A DNA stretch of 64,000 bases from Candidatus Polarisedimenticolaceae bacterium (GCA_021647945.1 JAKITT010000002.1:38627-102626), one strand, 5' to 3'. Numbered from the stretch's first letter, positions 1 through 11,010 are shown. Numbers and translations: made by a program. The notes: generated by a model not told the origin, from the letters alone.

Positions 1-83
1 GCACCCACGGTCTTTGACTTGCACCGGCGAACCGATGCTCCAAAGTCTTGGCAGTACATCTGAACGTCAGATGTACTGCATAA
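1..83 (-). promoter_or_regulatory. Probable rplJ (L10) mRNA leader, partial
   Basis: Read on the minus strand, this lies directly downstream of rplA, where rplJ normally follows. Positions 51-79 form a perfect 13-bp stem (GCAGTACATCTGA and its complement) around a 3-base loop. The rest reads like the distal part of the L10 leader, which ribosomal protein L10(L12)4 binds to repress its own translation. The hairpin could instead act as a partial terminator or processing site between rplA and rplJ. rplJ itself lies outside the window. The hairpin is seen; the leader assignment is inference from position. Confidence 0.5.
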
Positions 84-85
84 AT

Positions 86-781
86 TTATATTGAGAGCGA
101 ACTTTGATCGATCCTCAAACCTGGCCCCATGGTGGTAGAGATCGTCACATGTTTCAGATAGACGCCTTTAGCAGCACTCGGCTTAGCTTTGACCAGATCA
201 GCGATCAGAACTTCAAGATTCTGCTTGAGAAGCTCAGGGGCAAAGCCCACTTTACCGATCAGGCAGTGGATAATGCCGCCTTTATCTGTACGGTAACGAA
301 CCTGTCCCGCTTTTGCGTTCTTAACTGCCTCAGCAACATTAGGTGTGACGGTACCCACTTTAGGGTTAGGCATCAGACCACGCGGGCCCAGGATTTGACC
401 TAGCTGACCCACGACGCGCATAGCATCTGGACTGGCGATCACCACGTCAAAGTTCATATTTCCGGCTTTAACTTCTGCTGCCAGATCATCCATACCGACA
501 ATATCTGCCCCCGCTTCTTTGGCGGCCTCTGCATTCGCACCCTGGGTAAAAACTGCAACACGAACATCCTTACCGGTACCATTCGGCAGGACTGAAGCGC
601 CACGAACAACTTGATCGGATTTGCGAGGATCAACACCCAGATTAACGGCCACATCAACTGACTCGGAAAACTTTACCGTGGAGATCTCTTTCAGCAGCGT
701 GAAGGCATCTTCAATCGCATACTGTTTACCGATCTCAACTTTTTCGCTGATCGCTTTTGCTCTTTTGCTCATCTTAGCCAT
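86..781 (-). CDS. rplA: 50S ribosomal protein L1
   Basis: 231 residues, the normal length for bacterial L1. L1 forms the mobile L1 stalk on 23S rRNA that helps release deacylated tRNA from the E site, and in bacteria it also represses translation of its own rplK-rplA mRNA. Family signatures are visible, including [10 protein letters not shown] near residue 130 and the C-terminal T-M-G-P-G-L-R-I. It starts with ATG only 3 bases after the rplK stop, so the two are co-translated. Identity is certain from sequence and synteny. Confidence 0.98.
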   Translation of the reverse strand: MAKMSKRAKAISEKVEIGKQYAIEDAFTLLKEISTVKFSESVDVAVNLGVDPRKSDQVVRGASVLPNGTGKDVRVAVFTQGANAEAAKEAGADIVGMDDLAAEVKAGNMNFDVVIASPDAMRVVGQLGQILGPRGLMPNPKVGTVTPNVAEAVKNAKAGQVRYRTDKGGIIHCLIGKVGFAPELLKQNLEVLIADLVKAKPSAAKGVYLKHVTISTTMGPGLRIDQSSLSI

Positions 782-784
782 GAC

Positions 785-1219
785 TTAAACGACCCCTTCA
801 ACATTGAGGCCCATAGAACGGGCACTACCAGCAATCGTACGAACCGCGGCATCCATATCTGCCGCTGTTAGATCAGCCATCTTGCTGGTGGCGATCTCTT
901 CAAGCTGCTCACGTGTCACGGTACCCACTTTAGTGACGTTAGGTACACCACTTCCCTTCTTGATACCTGCCGCCTTTTTCAACAGCACAGCAGCTGGAGG
1001 CGTTTTAGTGATAAAGGTGAAGCTGCGATCAGCATAAACGGTGATAACAACAGGGATCGGCATCCCTTTTTCCATGCTTTGAGTCTTTGCGTTGAACGCC
1101 TTACAAAACTCCATGATGTTAACGCCATGCTGACCCAATGCTGGACCAACTGGAGGACTTGGATTTGCTGCTCCAGCAGCAACTTGAAGCTTAATGTAAG
1201 CCCCGATCTTCTTAGCCAT
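785..1219 (-). CDS. rplK: 50S ribosomal protein L11
   Basis: 144 residues. L11 binds the GTPase-associated centre of 23S rRNA and is needed for RelA-dependent stringent signalling. The N-terminal domain carries the conserved [11 protein letters not shown] motif near residues 22-32, and the C-terminal RNA-binding domain ends in G-S-A-R-S-M-G. About 120 bases separate it from nusG, and this leader contains a small hairpin near GCAACGTTAGTTGC. It is a plausible place for the promoter and for L1 autoregulation, though I cannot define either. It is followed directly by rplA. Confidence 0.98.
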   Translation of the reverse strand: MAKKIGAYIKLQVAAGAANPSPPVGPALGQHGVNIMEFCKAFNAKTQSMEKGMPIPVVITVYADRSFTFITKTPPAAVLLKKAAGIKKGSGVPNVTKVGTVTREQLEEIATSKMADLTAADMDAAVRTIAGSARSMGLNVEGVV

Positions 1220-1340
1220 ACTGACCTCTTTTTGGGTGCAAGCGCCAAGGAGTGGTTACCCAGGCTTCCCAATGTAGATAAGCAACTAACGTTGCAGATA
1301 GACGGCAGCACCGGTCAGATATCCAGTGCCGCAAAATTTA

Positions 1341-1874
1341 TTAGCCCTTCTCGACCTGCCCAAACTCCAGATCAACGGGTGTAGAGCGACCAAAAATTAG
1401 CACAGAGACTTTCAGGCGACTTTTATCGTAGTCGACATCTTCAACCACGCCACTGAAGTCATTGAACGGACCATCAATAACGCGAATAACTTCGCCCGGC
1501 TCAAAGAGCACCTTAGGACGCGGCTTCTCAACGCCATCCTGAACTTGCTGCAAGATTGCGTCGGCCTCTTTGTCACTAATAGGTGCTGGACGATCACCGG
1601 TACCACCGATGAAACCCATCACTTTTGGCACATCTTTTACTAGATGCCAAGTCTCATCGGTCATCTCCATCTGAACCAAAACATAACCAGGAAAGAATTT
1701 ACGCTCGCTCTTACGCTGCTGTCCGGCACGCATCTCGACCACCTCTTCGGTAGGTACAAGAATTTGACCGAACAAATCTTCCATGCCAAAACGGGCAATT
1801 CGCTCATCTAGCGAACGTTTAACCACACCCTCAAAACCGGAGTAAGCGTGTACTACATACCAATGCATAGACAT
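1341..1874 (-). CDS. nusG: Transcription termination/antitermination factor NusG
   Basis: 177 residues, the usual size. The N-terminal NGN domain (about residues 4-115, starting [11 protein letters not shown]) contacts RNA polymerase. The C-terminal KOW domain (about 125-177, with F-E-P-G-E-V-I-R-V) contacts Rho or ribosomal protein S10. It couples transcription to translation and assists Rho termination. It begins 2 bases after the secE stop, the standard secE-nusG operon. Confidence 0.98.
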   Translation of the reverse strand: MSMHWYVVHAYSGFEGVVKRSLDERIARFGMEDLFGQILVPTEEVVEMRAGQQRKSERKFFPGYVLVQMEMTDETWHLVKDVPKVMGFIGGTGDRPAPISDKEADAILQQVQDGVEKPRPKVLFEPGEVIRVIDGPFNDFSGVVEDVDYDKSRLKVSVLIFGRSTPVDLEFGQVEKG

Positions 1875-1876
1875 GT

Positions 1877-2251
1877 CTAGCCCTGCCCTGTAAGGGTGTT
1901 AACTACCGCGCCCAGTACCATATCAAAAAGCCACAACACCACGCCCATCACCAGCACCATCGCAAAAACGATAAGTGTTGTCTGAATGGTCTCTTGACGG
2001 GATGGCCATACGACCTTGCGAACCTCGGTGCGTGCATCAGCAGCAAAGCGCCAAAGACCACGCCCCATCACCGTCTGCATTATAATGGCAACAGAGACGC
2101 CCGCCATGGCAAGCATCCCTAGTACCCGATACAGTTGCGACTGCGCTTCGAAGTAGTAGAAACCTACAATACCTGCGATAAGAACGAGCACGGCCAATAT
2201 CAACTTAACCGTGTCGAAACCTGAACTTTCAGCTTCAACCTTTGCGTTCAT
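1877..2251 (-). CDS. secE: Preprotein translocase subunit SecE
   Basis: 124 residues with three predicted membrane segments, as in Escherichia coli SecE. The third is preceded by the conserved cytoplasmic motif [13 protein letters not shown]. SecE clamps SecY in the SecYEG channel. I chose the ATG at 2251. The reading frame stays open up to 2317, but the extra residues would be translated from the 3' end of tRNA-Trp and are an artefact. Confidence 0.95.
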   Translation of the reverse strand: MNAKVEAESSGFDTVKLILAVLVLIAGIVGFYYFEAQSQLYRVLGMLAMAGVSVAIIMQTVMGRGLWRFAADARTEVRKVVWPSRQETIQTTLIVFAMVLVMGVVLWLFDMVLGAVVNTLTGQG

Positions 2252-2287
2252 AAATATTTTGAATTCCGGACTATGCTGCCATGAAAA

Positions 2288-2363
2288 TGGCAGGCCAGGA
2301 GGGACTCGAACCCCCAACCTGCGGTTTTGGAGACCGCTGCTCTACCAATTGAGCCACTGGCCT
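2288..2363 (-). tRNA. trnW: tRNA-Trp (CCA anticodon)
   Basis: 76 bases including an encoded CCA tail (2288-2290). The acceptor stem AGGCCAG pairs with CTGGCCT, the D-loop reads AGCTCAATTGGT-like, the anticodon loop is CTCCAAA and the T-loop GGTTCGAGTCC. It lies between tuf and secE, its standard place in the tufB operon of gammaproteobacteria. Confidence 0.97.
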
Positions 2364-2385
2364 ATAAATAGGCTCCAAATAGAGG

Positions 2386-2411
2386 GGCGGGAATGCCTAA
2401 ACATTCCCGCC
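2386..2411 (-). other. Hairpin between tuf and tRNA-Trp
   Basis: A perfect 10-bp stem (GGCGGGAATG and complement) with a 6-base loop lies just after the tuf stop codon. There is no run of T after it, so it is more likely an attenuator, RNA processing site or mRNA 3' stabiliser than a full terminator. Transcription must still reach tRNA-Trp and secE if the operon is continuous. Confidence 0.45.
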
Positions 2412-2429
2412 AACCATCCTCTTTAGATG

Positions 2430-3620
<1,191 letters not shown>

Positions 3621-3709
3621 CGTAAAAGCTCTCCGAATATTCTAAATAGTTAAGATTAAAATAAAAAACTCGTGCGCTAAAAACCGCACATCACCTTACA
3701 AAGCCAAGG

Positions 3710-3785
3710 TGGAGCCCATGAGCGGAATTGAACCGCTGACCTCACCCTTACCAAGGGTGTGCTCTACCAGCTGAGCTACATGGGC
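3710..3785 (-). tRNA. trnT: tRNA-Thr (GGT anticodon)
   Basis: 76 bases with encoded CCA (3710-3712). The acceptor stem GCCCATG pairs with CATGGGC and the anticodon loop contains TTGGTAA. It is third in the tRNA-Tyr/Gly/Thr group ahead of tuf. It is probably cut from the long tuf transcript. Confidence 0.97.
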
Positions 3786-3853
3786 TTAACGCAATACAGA
3801 GCCGACATTAAGAACTGCCGACCCATTAAAAACAACATCTACACATCAAAGAT

Positions 3854-3927
3854 TGGAGCGGGTGAAGGGAATCGAACCCTCGTATTCAGATTGGAAATCT
3901 GAAGTTCTACCATTAAACTACACCCGC
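3854..3927 (-). tRNA. trnG: tRNA-Gly (TCC anticodon)
   Basis: 74 bases with encoded CCA (3854-3856). The acceptor stem is GCGGGTG paired with CACCCGC and the anticodon loop is TTTCCAA. It is second in the tRNA group before tuf. Confidence 0.97.
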
Positions 3928-3992
3928 GCAACACTTCTACCAATACAACCGCACCGCAGCGAGCTTATTCGCGCGAACCATCGATATTAAAA

Positions 3993-4077
3993 TGGTGGAG
4001 GGGGGAGGATTCGAACCTCCGAAGGCTGAGCCGTCAGATTTACAGTCTGATCCCTTTGGCCACTCGGGAACCCCTCC
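3993..4077 (-). tRNA. trnY: tRNA-Tyr (GTA anticodon)
   Basis: 85 bases with encoded CCA (3993-3995) and the long variable arm typical of bacterial tRNA-Tyr. The anticodon loop is CTGTAAA. It is the first gene of the tRNA-tufB transcript. Confidence 0.97.
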
Positions 4078-4195
4078 AAAAACGAAGCTGTCCATTCTGC
4101 CCGAGTGACCCACCTCTGTCAACGACAGATCAATCAGCAAAATAGACACAACCATAAATGGCCTCAAAATCGTAGCCATGTATAGTCATTGCGGC

Positions 4196-4240
4196 GCGCA
4201 TACTACAACATTATCATTCAACTAGATAACAAAAAATTTG
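4196..4240 (-). promoter_or_regulatory. Possible stable-RNA promoter for the tRNA-tufB operon
   Basis: On the minus strand a TAGTAT hexamer (4200-4205) is followed at once by a GC-rich discriminator (GCGCGCCGC). That layout is characteristic of stringently controlled tRNA and rRNA promoters. No good -35 hexamer is found at the usual distance. The remaining DNA between tRNA-Tyr and the divergent TPR gene (4078-4327) shows nothing else I can name. Confidence 0.35.
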
Positions 4241-4327
4241 CTACTCTTGAAATTGAGTCTATATCGACCCAAATGAGTAGCAACACCCATCGTCAACCAT
4301 TCACCCTATAAGGCAACTGTTCAGGCA

Positions 4328-6088
4328 ATGAAACCGACACCCACATCCACTGCATCTCTCCTGCCTAGCTGCCTGAGAAGTCTCACGCACACCCTCACTC
4401 TCCTTCTACTAATCCTTATATCCGGCTGTGCCACACAAACCATGCGCCCAGTTGCTAGCATCTCTGTCACTCCAGAGATCATCAGTGAGAGCGGCAACGC
4501 CAAATCAACATCCCTCAGTGCCGATATGATTTATGAGGTGCTGCTTGGCGAGATAGCAGCACAACGAGGCGATCACAAAACAGCTTTTTTACACTACAAA
4601 AATGCACTTAACCTAAATAACGAGCCACGTCTTGCTGAGCGAGCCACGCAACTAGCACTCAATACCGGCAAGCCAAATAATATCCGCATCGCCGCCAGAC
4701 TTTGGTTAAACAATGCGCCAGACCAACCCACCCCACACAAAATACTGGCGCTACTCAACATTCAAGAGAAGAACATTGGTGCTGCAAAAAAACACCTTGA
4801 AGAGATCATTCGCATCGCCAAATCACAAAACAAAGAGGGCTACATACTAATATCCAACACCCTTGAGAAAGCAAACAACCCAACATTAGCCCTAACCCTA
4901 CTGCAACAGCTCACAGAATCCGCCACCGACAACCCCAACGCACTACTGGCTCTAGCACTCACCGCAGGCCACGCACGTCGATATGACCTCGTCAACGACG
5001 CTTTATACAAAGCGCTACTACTTAAACCCAAATGGCCACAGGCGCTGATGCTGCTCAGCACCAATGCCATGGCACAAAACAACCCCACCGAAGCTCAACG
5101 GATATTAAAAACAGCCGTAGAAAAATCTCCAGACGAAATTGTATTGCGCTATACCTATGCTCAACTCCTAATGGAAACCAGCCATTTTAATGACTCTTAT
5201 GAGCAGTTTCTGATCCTCAACAACAAGCAGCCCCCCCACCCCAACTTCATCTTCACCTTAGGCATTCTTGCTAAGCAACTTGAAAAACCGGAACAAGCAA
5301 AGGATCACTTTAAGCAACTTATTGAATTAAAAAAGCGTACCGATGATGCCCGCCACCACCTGGGACAGATTGAAGAACATCTTGGCAACAACAGAGAGGC
5401 CATTGATTGGTACAATCTAGTCAAGGGTGAGAAGGAGACGGATGCCAAGATTCGCATCGCCGTACTCTTTTCCAGGGAGAGGGAGATTGGCAAGGCTCGA
5501 GAGGTGTTGCAACGTCTGCGCGTAACCACGCCCCATCTAGCTGCACGCATCTACTTAGTAGAGGGTAGCCTGCTCATGGATGCTGGAGAGATTGAAACCT
5601 CCATGTCTATCTTCAGTGACGCGATCAAACAATTCCCTGAAAACACCTCTCTGCTCTACGCACGCTCAATCCTACATTCGATACTAGGAGAGATTGAGCT
5701 GCTTGAAAATGACCTACAAAGGGCCATAAAAATTGACCCAAATCATGCCGATTCACTCAACGCCCTTGGCTATGCACTCGCCGACCAAACGACCCGCTAC
5801 TCCGAAGCACTCGGCTATATAGAACGCGCACTCCAGATAAAACCTGATCACCCCGCCATTCTTGATAGCATGGGGTGGGTACTATTTCGTCTCGGCAAAA
5901 ATGACGAAGCCATAACCTATCTACGTCGTGCAATGGAACTACAGCCCGACCCAGAGATAGCCGCCCACCTTGGCGAAGCTCTCTGGACCACAGGTAAGAC
6001 CATCCAAGCACAGCAGGTGTGGGATAAGGCCCAAGCCAGCGACCCCGATAGCGACTATCTGAACAACGTCATTCGCCGCCACCAATAA
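4328..6088 (+). CDS. TPR-repeat outer-membrane-type lipoprotein
   Basis: 586 residues. A signal peptide ends in the lipobox L-I-S-G-C with Cys34 as the likely lipid attachment site. The mature part is a chain of tetratricopeptide repeats, clearest near residues 460-580 (A-L-G-Y-A-L-A, A-I-L-D-S-M-G-W-V-L). TPR lipoproteins at this locus, as in Pseudomonas PA4667, lie just before lolB and ispE. Here ispE follows after only 18 bases and no lolB is present. The function is unknown; scaffolding in the cell envelope is a guess. Confidence 0.85.
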   Translation: MKPTPTSTASLLPSCLRSLTHTLTLLLLILISGCATQTMRPVASISVTPEIISESGNAKSTSLSADMIYEVLLGEIAAQRGDHKTAFLHYKNALNLNNEPRLAERATQLALNTGKPNNIRIAARLWLNNAPDQPTPHKILALLNIQEKNIGAAKKHLEEIIRIAKSQNKEGYILISNTLEKANNPTLALTLLQQLTESATDNPNALLALALTAGHARRYDLVNDALYKALLLKPKWPQALMLLSTNAMAQNNPTEAQRILKTAVEKSPDEIVLRYTYAQLLMETSHFNDSYEQFLILNNKQPPHPNFIFTLGILAKQLEKPEQAKDHFKQLIELKKRTDDARHHLGQIEEHLGNNREAIDWYNLVKGEKETDAKIRIAVLFSREREIGKAREVLQRLRVTTPHLAARIYLVEGSLLMDAGEIETSMSIFSDAIKQFPENTSLLYARSILHSILGEIELLENDLQRAIKIDPNHADSLNALGYALADQTTRYSEALGYIERALQIKPDHPAILDSMGWVLFRLGKNDEAITYLRRAMELQPDPEIAAHLGEALWTTGKTIQAQQVWDKAQASDPDSDYLNNVIRRHQ

Positions 6089-6106
6089 ACCAACTGAATA
6101 GTAGAG

Positions 6107-6952
6107 ATGAGACATCAGAGTGACTGCGGCTGGCCATCACCCGCCAAACTGAATCTAATGCTGCACATTGTCGGACGACGAGCAGATGGTTACCACCTAC
6201 TTCAGACCGTCTTCCAATTCCTTGATCATGGCGACCGACTCTATTTCAAACCACGCAGAGAGAGCGACATCTATCACAGCAACCCCCTGCCCGGAGTGCC
6301 CGCAGAGTGCGACCTCACCGTTCGTGCAGCGCATCTACTGCAAAAAAGCACGGGTTACAGCCAGGGTGCCGAGATCAAAATAGATAAACAACTGCCGATG
6401 GGCGGCGGCTTAGGCGGTGGCAGTTCCAATGCGGCCACCACCTTAGTTGCCCTCAACAAACTATGGAAAACCAATCTAAGCACCAACGAACTAGCTGAGC
6501 TTGGGTTGCAACTCGGTGCCGACGTACCTGTTTTCATCCGGGGAGATGCCGCATGGGCCGAAGGTATTGGCGAAGAACTCACCCCCATTCAGCTGCCCCA
6601 ACCCTGGTTTCTGGTACTCATTCCGGCATGCCACGTCTCCACAGCGGAAGTTTTTTGCACACAAAGTTTGACACGAAACACGCCGCGTATCACAATGCGC
6701 GACTTCCTTGCGGATGGGGGTCATAACGACTGCCTAGCCGTGGTTCAACGACAACACCCGGAAATTGCCGCTGCACTCGACTGGCTTAGCCAATATGCAG
6801 AGGCAAAACTAACCGGCACAGGTGCCTGCATCTATGCGTCGTTTGATAGGGAAGATGATGCTCGAGAGACGCTGAGCCGCCTACCGGCAACCCTTAAAGG
6901 GTTTGTCGCACAAGGATTAAATCGCTCGCCACTGCTGAAGATGTTGGACTAA
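6107..6952 (+). CDS. ispE: 4-diphosphocytidyl-2-C-methyl-D-erythritol kinase
   Basis: 281 residues, a GHMP-family kinase. It phosphorylates CDP-ME in the MEP pathway of isoprenoid synthesis. The ATP-binding motif P-M-G-G-G-L-G-G-G-S-S-N is near residue 95, with substrate-binding P-S-P-A-K-L-N at the N terminus and a C-terminal L-T-G-T-G-A-C. It sits in the conserved ispE/tRNA-Gln/prs/rplY/pth neighbourhood. Confidence 0.97.
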   Translation: MRHQSDCGWPSPAKLNLMLHIVGRRADGYHLLQTVFQFLDHGDRLYFKPRRESDIYHSNPLPGVPAECDLTVRAAHLLQKSTGYSQGAEIKIDKQLPMGGGLGGGSSNAATTLVALNKLWKTNLSTNELAELGLQLGADVPVFIRGDAAWAEGIGEELTPIQLPQPWFLVLIPACHVSTAEVFCTQSLTRNTPRITMRDFLADGGHNDCLAVVQRQHPEIAAALDWLSQYAEAKLTGTGACIYASFDREDDARETLSRLPATLKGFVAQGLNRSPLLKMLD

Positions 6953-7000
6953 ACATCTCTCGCAACAGCTCTTAGTAAGAGATCATCAAAACGCTTTTAT

Positions 7001-7075
7001 TGGGGTGTCGCCAAGCGGCTAGGCACATGGTTTTGATCCATGCATACCCAGGTTCGAATCCTGGCACCCCAGCCA
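7001..7075 (+). tRNA. trnQ: tRNA-Gln (TTG anticodon)
   Basis: 75 bases ending in an encoded CCA. The acceptor stem TGGGGTG pairs with CACCCCA, with the unusual U-A first pair typical of tRNA-Gln. The anticodon loop is TTTTGAT. A tRNA-Gln between ispE and prs is common in gammaproteobacteria. Confidence 0.97.
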
Positions 7076-7277
7076 TATATAAATTTTAGTGTCACAAAAG
7101 AGGCTTATTAATCGAGTCTAGTGAGCCAGGATTATGAACCGTAACAGGTTCAACAGGTTTGCCGCGTGCAGGCCTGATCAGCGGAGCTGACCCCACAAAT
7201 GGGGCACAGGGCAGGCTGCCCACAGTGGTCCTGACAGCCCAGCCGTTTTATAGAAAATGATGATAAAGGTAACCGCC

Positions 7278-8231
7278 GTGTCCGCCACTGCAATGATGGT
7301 CTTCTCCGGAAACGCCAACCCAGAACTTGCTGCAGAGATTGCAGCTCACCTCGACCTGCCAATGGGTGCCGCGATGGTTGGTCACTTCAGCGACGGCGAG
7401 GTCACTACTGAGATCCAGGAGAATGTACGCGGACGCGATGTCTTCGTCATTCAACCAACCTCAGCCCCCACCAGTGAAAACCTGATGGAGCTGCTGGTCA
7501 TGATCGATGCACTGCACTGGGCATCAGCCAAGCGCATTATCGCGGTTATCCCATACTACGGCTATGCCCGACAAGATCGTCGCCCACGCTCTACTCGCGT
7601 GCCAATCACCGCACGCTTGGTCGCCAAAATGATCCACCGCGCCGGTGCAGATCGCGTGCTGACCATGGATCTACACGCCGATCAGATTCAAGGTTTCTTC
7701 GACATCCCTGTTGATAACATCTACGCCTCTCCCGTTCTGCTGGGCGATCTATGCAAACAGCAACATGAAAATATGATGGTCGTCTCGCCCGATGTTGGCG
7801 GCGTAGTACGCGCCAGAGCACTGGCCAAACGTCTAAATGACGCCGATCTCGCCATCATCGACAAACGTCGTCCGCGCCCTAACGAGGCGCAGGTGATGAA
7901 CATTATCGGTGACGTTGAAGGTCGCACCTGTATCATTGTTGATGATCTGGTTGATACCGCAGGCACACTCTGCCAAGCGGCCAAAGCACTCAAAGAGAGC
8001 GGCGCAAAAAAGGTCGTTGCCTACTGCAGCCATCCGGTACTCTCTGGCAAAGCGCTTGATAACATCAACAGCTCTATATTGGATGAGTTGGTGGTGACCA
8101 ACACCATTAAACTCTCTAAGGAAGCGCAGCAGTGCAAGAAGATTCGCCAAGTGAGTATCGCACCCCTACTAGCAGAAACCATGCGCCGTATCAGCAATGA
8201 AGAGTCTGTCAGTTCACTCTTCATTGACTGA
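7278..8231 (+). CDS. prs: Ribose-phosphate pyrophosphokinase (PRPP synthase)
   Basis: About 317 residues from the GTG at 7278. It makes PRPP from ribose 5-phosphate and ATP for purine, pyrimidine, His, Trp and NAD synthesis. Visible motifs are [12 protein letters not shown] and the PRPP loop [12 protein letters not shown] prefer GTG because AAGG lies 6 bases upstream and the N terminus then matches relatives ([12 protein letters not shown]). An in-frame ATG at 7257 would add seven residues. The 200-base leader after tRNA-Gln has several small hairpins. Confidence 0.96.
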   Translation: MSATAMMVFSGNANPELAAEIAAHLDLPMGAAMVGHFSDGEVTTEIQENVRGRDVFVIQPTSAPTSENLMELLVMIDALHWASAKRIIAVIPYYGYARQDRRPRSTRVPITARLVAKMIHRAGADRVLTMDLHADQIQGFFDIPVDNIYASPVLLGDLCKQQHENMMVVSPDVGGVVRARALAKRLNDADLAIIDKRRPRPNEAQVMNIIGDVEGRTCIIVDDLVDTAGTLCQAAKALKESGAKKVVAYCSHPVLSGKALDNINSSILDELVVTNTIKLSKEAQQCKKIRQVSIAPLLAETMRRISNEESVSSLFID

Positions 8232-8310
8232 CACTAAGCTGTCTTATCGCATTATCAATAACCTGCTTAGTAACTAAAGTCGAAGCGGCTTAGCGGTCGC
8301 TTCAAAACAC

Positions 8311-8347
8311 ACCACGGCCAGGTCGCGGGCACGTGGTTTTTTATTTT
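8311..8347 (+). terminator. Intrinsic terminator after prs
   Basis: ACCACG+GCC pairs with GGC+CGTGGT (one bulged A) and is followed by TTTTTTATTTT. It lies 80 bases after prs and 25 bases before rplY, so it ends prs transcription or attenuates read-through into rplY. Confidence 0.75.
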
Positions 8348-8372
8348 CTACATATTTTTTAGGAGAGACATC

Positions 8373-8999
8373 ATGTCTACCAATTTCGTCGTAACTGCTG
8401 AGTCACGCACTGACACAGGGAAAGGTGCGAGCCGCCGCCTGCGTCATGCTGGCCTCGTCCCCGGCATCATCTATGGCGCTCATAAAGAGCCTGCCATGAT
8501 CACTTTGAACCACAATGCGCTGCTCCTGCTTCTGGACAACGAAGCTTTCTACTCCCACATTCTTGAACTGAAAGTGGGCAAAAAGAGTGAACAAGTGATT
8601 TTGAAAGATCTGCAACGTCACCCTGCAAAACCTTTCATCATGCACATCGATTTTCAGCGCATTAGTGCCAAAGAGAACATCAAGGTTCACGTACCGCTAC
8701 ATTTCACCGGCGAAGATAGTGCGCCTGGCGTTAAAGCCGGCGGCATCATCAGCCACAACATGAGCGGCATCGAAATAACCTGCCTACCAAAAGATCTGCC
8801 AGAGTTCATCGAAGTTGATATCTCTGCGCTAGAAGTGGGTCAATCGATCCACCTCTCTGAGGTTGCACTGCCAAAAGGCGTTGAGCTGGCTCACGCTACG
8901 GATGCCAACAACCCTCCTGTCGCAGCCATCCACAACAAAGGTGGCGCTGAAGAAGAAGAGTCATCAGAAACTGGCGACGAAGAGGAAGCCGCTGAGTAA
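8373..8999 (+). CDS. rplY: 50S ribosomal protein L25/general stress protein Ctc
   Basis: 208 residues: the long two-domain (Ctc) form of L25, which binds 5S rRNA. The N-terminal L25 domain (about 1-95) is followed by the beta-rich TL5 C-terminal domain and a very acidic tail rich in Glu. A clear AGGAGA ribosome site lies before the ATG. The gene order prs-rplY-pth is the standard one. Confidence 0.96.
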   Translation: MSTNFVVTAESRTDTGKGASRRLRHAGLVPGIIYGAHKEPAMITLNHNALLLLLDNEAFYSHILELKVGKKSEQVILKDLQRHPAKPFIMHIDFQRISAKENIKVHVPLHFTGEDSAPGVKAGGIISHNMSGIEITCLPKDLPEFIEVDISALEVGQSIHLSEVALPKGVELAHATDANNPPVAAIHNKGGAEEEESSETGDEEEAAE

Positions 9000-9016
9000 T
9001 TTAGCGCCTCATCAAG

Positions 9017-9044
9017 GCGACATCTGCTAGCCAGCAGATGTCGC
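9017..9044 (+). other. Hairpin between rplY and pth
   Basis: A perfect 12-bp stem (GCGACATCTGCT and complement) with a 4-base loop. It has no T-run on either strand, so it may be a weak terminator, an mRNA stabiliser or an attenuator upstream of pth. Confidence 0.5.
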
Positions 9045-9071
9045 TCACCTACCTCACCACAGCCACCTTCC

Positions 9072-9656
9072 ATGCCTTTACCTCAGATCAAGCTCATCGT
9101 TGGCCTCGGCAATCCAGGGCCAGATTACCAACAGACTCGGCACAACGCCGGCTTCTGGTTTGTTGATCAGATCGCCCATCAATATGGCGGCAACCTAAAG
9201 ATTGAATCCCGCTTCCACGGCCACGTCTGTCGTGTCAATGTCGAAGGGCACGATCTTCGTCTGCTCAAACCAAGTACATTTATGAATCGCAGTGGTCAGG
9301 CTGTTAGCTCACTCGCCAACTATTTCAAGATCACCGCAGAAGAGATTCTGGTGGCCCATGACGAACTTGATATCCCCTGTGGCAACTGTCGTCTCAAAAA
9401 AGGCGGGGGCCATGGTGGACACAACGGCCTCAGAGATATCATCAGCGCACTCGGCACACGTGACTTCTACCGCCTACGTATCGGCATTGACCATCCCGGT
9501 GATGCTAAAAAAGTGGTCAACTATGTACTAAACAGACCGTCAAAGAGTGATATGGATGCAATTGAGGGGAGTCTAATTGACGCTAACCACTCAATTTCTG
9601 ATATCCTATCAGGCGAGTTCCAGAGGGCGATGAACAGACTGCATAGCAGTCGTTAA
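9072..9656 (+). CDS. pth: Peptidyl-tRNA hydrolase
   Basis: 194 residues. It cleaves peptidyl-tRNA that drops off ribosomes. The substrate site G-L-G-N-P-G near residue 11 and the catalytic-His motif T-R-H-N-A-G near 25 are present, as are the later H-D-E-L-D and G-G-G-H-G-G-H-N-G motifs. It follows rplY, as in most gammaproteobacteria. The usual next gene ychF is missing here and hemA follows instead. Confidence 0.97.
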   Translation: MPLPQIKLIVGLGNPGPDYQQTRHNAGFWFVDQIAHQYGGNLKIESRFHGHVCRVNVEGHDLRLLKPSTFMNRSGQAVSSLANYFKITAEEILVAHDELDIPCGNCRLKKGGGHGGHNGLRDIISALGTRDFYRLRIGIDHPGDAKKVVNYVLNRPSKSDMDAIEGSLIDANHSISDILSGEFQRAMNRLHSSR

Positions 9657-9741
9657 AGTCACAACGCAATCACCAACCTCTTGAATTCAAGCTACTGATA
9701 ATTCAGAATTTCAAATCCTCTACGGACTATAATAATTAGCT

Positions 9742-11010
9742 ATGTCACTGCTTGCGATTGGACTCAACCATAAAACTGCCCCTATCGAAGTCCGCGAACG
9801 GATCACTTTTGGCCCTGATATCCTAGCGGGTGCACTACGTGGCCTGAACGAACTAGCCGAGGTGGATGAAGTTGCCATCCTCTCCACCTGCAACCGCACC
9901 GAGATCTACTGCAAAATTCAGGAGAACGGTCACGAAGCGATCTGCAAATGGCTTAGTCAGTTCCACGGCATCGATTGCGACCGTTTTGCCCCCTATCTCT
10001 ACACCCATTTTGATACAGATGCGGTGCGCCACCTACTGCGTGTCGCCTGCGGTCTCGATTCACTGATACTCGGTGAACCACAGATTCTCGGTCAGGTTAA
10101 ACAGGCCTTTCAAAGTGCCTCCACCGCTGGCACCATTCAAAAACTGCTGGGCAAGCTTTTTCAGCACACCTTCTCAGTAGCAAAACAGATTCGTACCGAC
10201 ACCGCGATTGGCAATAGCCCTGTTTCAGTCGCCTTTGCCGCCGTCAGTCTTGCTAGACAAATTTTTAGTGACCTCTCTGAGCAGACAGCGCTACTCATCG
10301 GTGCCGGCGAGACCATTGAGCTAGCTGCACGCCACCTACATCAACATGGCATTGGCCGCATCATCGTCGCTAACCGCACGATTGAACGCGCCCACACCCT
10401 CGCCATGCAGTTTGACGGCTTTGCCATCCCGTTGACCGAGATGACTCACCATCTTGCTGATGCTGATATCATCATCGCCTCTACCGCAAGCCCACTGCCC
10501 GTACTCGGCAAAGGGGCTGTTGAGAGCGCCCTAAAACAGCGCAAGCATCGTCCAATTTTCATGGTCGACATCGCCGTACCCCGTGATATTGAAGCCGAGG
10601 TAGGTGATCTTAACGACGTCTATCTCTACACCGTTGATGACCTGGAAGAAGTGATTGATGAGAATCGTCGCTCACGCCAGGAGGCGGCCGCACAAGCAGA
10701 AGATATTGTTGATTTGAATGTTGATGAGTTCCTCGCTTGGCTCCGCTCACTGGATGCCGTTGAACTGATCAATGACTATCGTGCCCAAGCAGAATCTGTG
10801 CGTGACGAAGTGTTGAAAAAAGCTCTTCAGCAGATCCACAAAGGTAAATCAGCCGAAGAGGCGCTTAACTTTTTAGCCCACACCCTGACCAACAAGCTGC
10901 TGCACACCCCCAGCTCACAACTGCGCCAAGCCAGCTCAGAGGGGCAGACAGAACTACTGGAAGCAGCCAACACACTCTTCCAGCTTAAACCGATCAAAGG
11001 TCGTTCATGA
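9742..11010 (+). CDS. hemA: Glutamyl-tRNA reductase
   Basis: 422 residues. It catalyses the first step of the C5 pathway to 5-aminolevulinate and haem. The catalytic Cys lies in S-T-C-N-R-T-E near residue 50, and the NADPH-binding Rossmann motif L-I-G-A-G-E-T near 190. A TATAAT hexamer at 9728-9733 sits too close to the ATG to be certain as a promoter. Its stop overlaps the prfA start (ATGA), giving a hemA-prfA-prmC operon. Confidence 0.97.
   Translation: MSLLAIGLNHKTAPIEVRERITFGPDILAGALRGLNELAEVDEVAILSTCNRTEIYCKIQENGHEAICKWLSQFHGIDCDRFAPYLYTHFDTDAVRHLLRVACGLDSLILGEPQILGQVKQAFQSASTAGTIQKLLGKLFQHTFSVAKQIRTDTAIGNSPVSVAFAAVSLARQIFSDLSEQTALLIGAGETIELAARHLHQHGIGRIIVANRTIERAHTLAMQFDGFAIPLTEMTHHLADADIIIASTASPLPVLGKGAVESALKQRKHRPIFMVDIAVPRDIEAEVGDLNDVYLYTVDDLEEVIDENRRSRQEAAAQAEDIVDLNVDEFLAWLRSLDAVELINDYRAQAESVRDEVLKKALQQIHKGKSAEEALNFLAHTLTNKLLHTPSSQLRQASSEGQTELLEAANTLFQLKPIKGRS

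Noticed and set aside
2252..2317. Longer secE start giving an N-terminal G-V-R-V-P-P-G extension
   Set aside because: The extension is translated from the 3' end of tRNA-Trp; the ATG at 2251 gives the normal SecE length.
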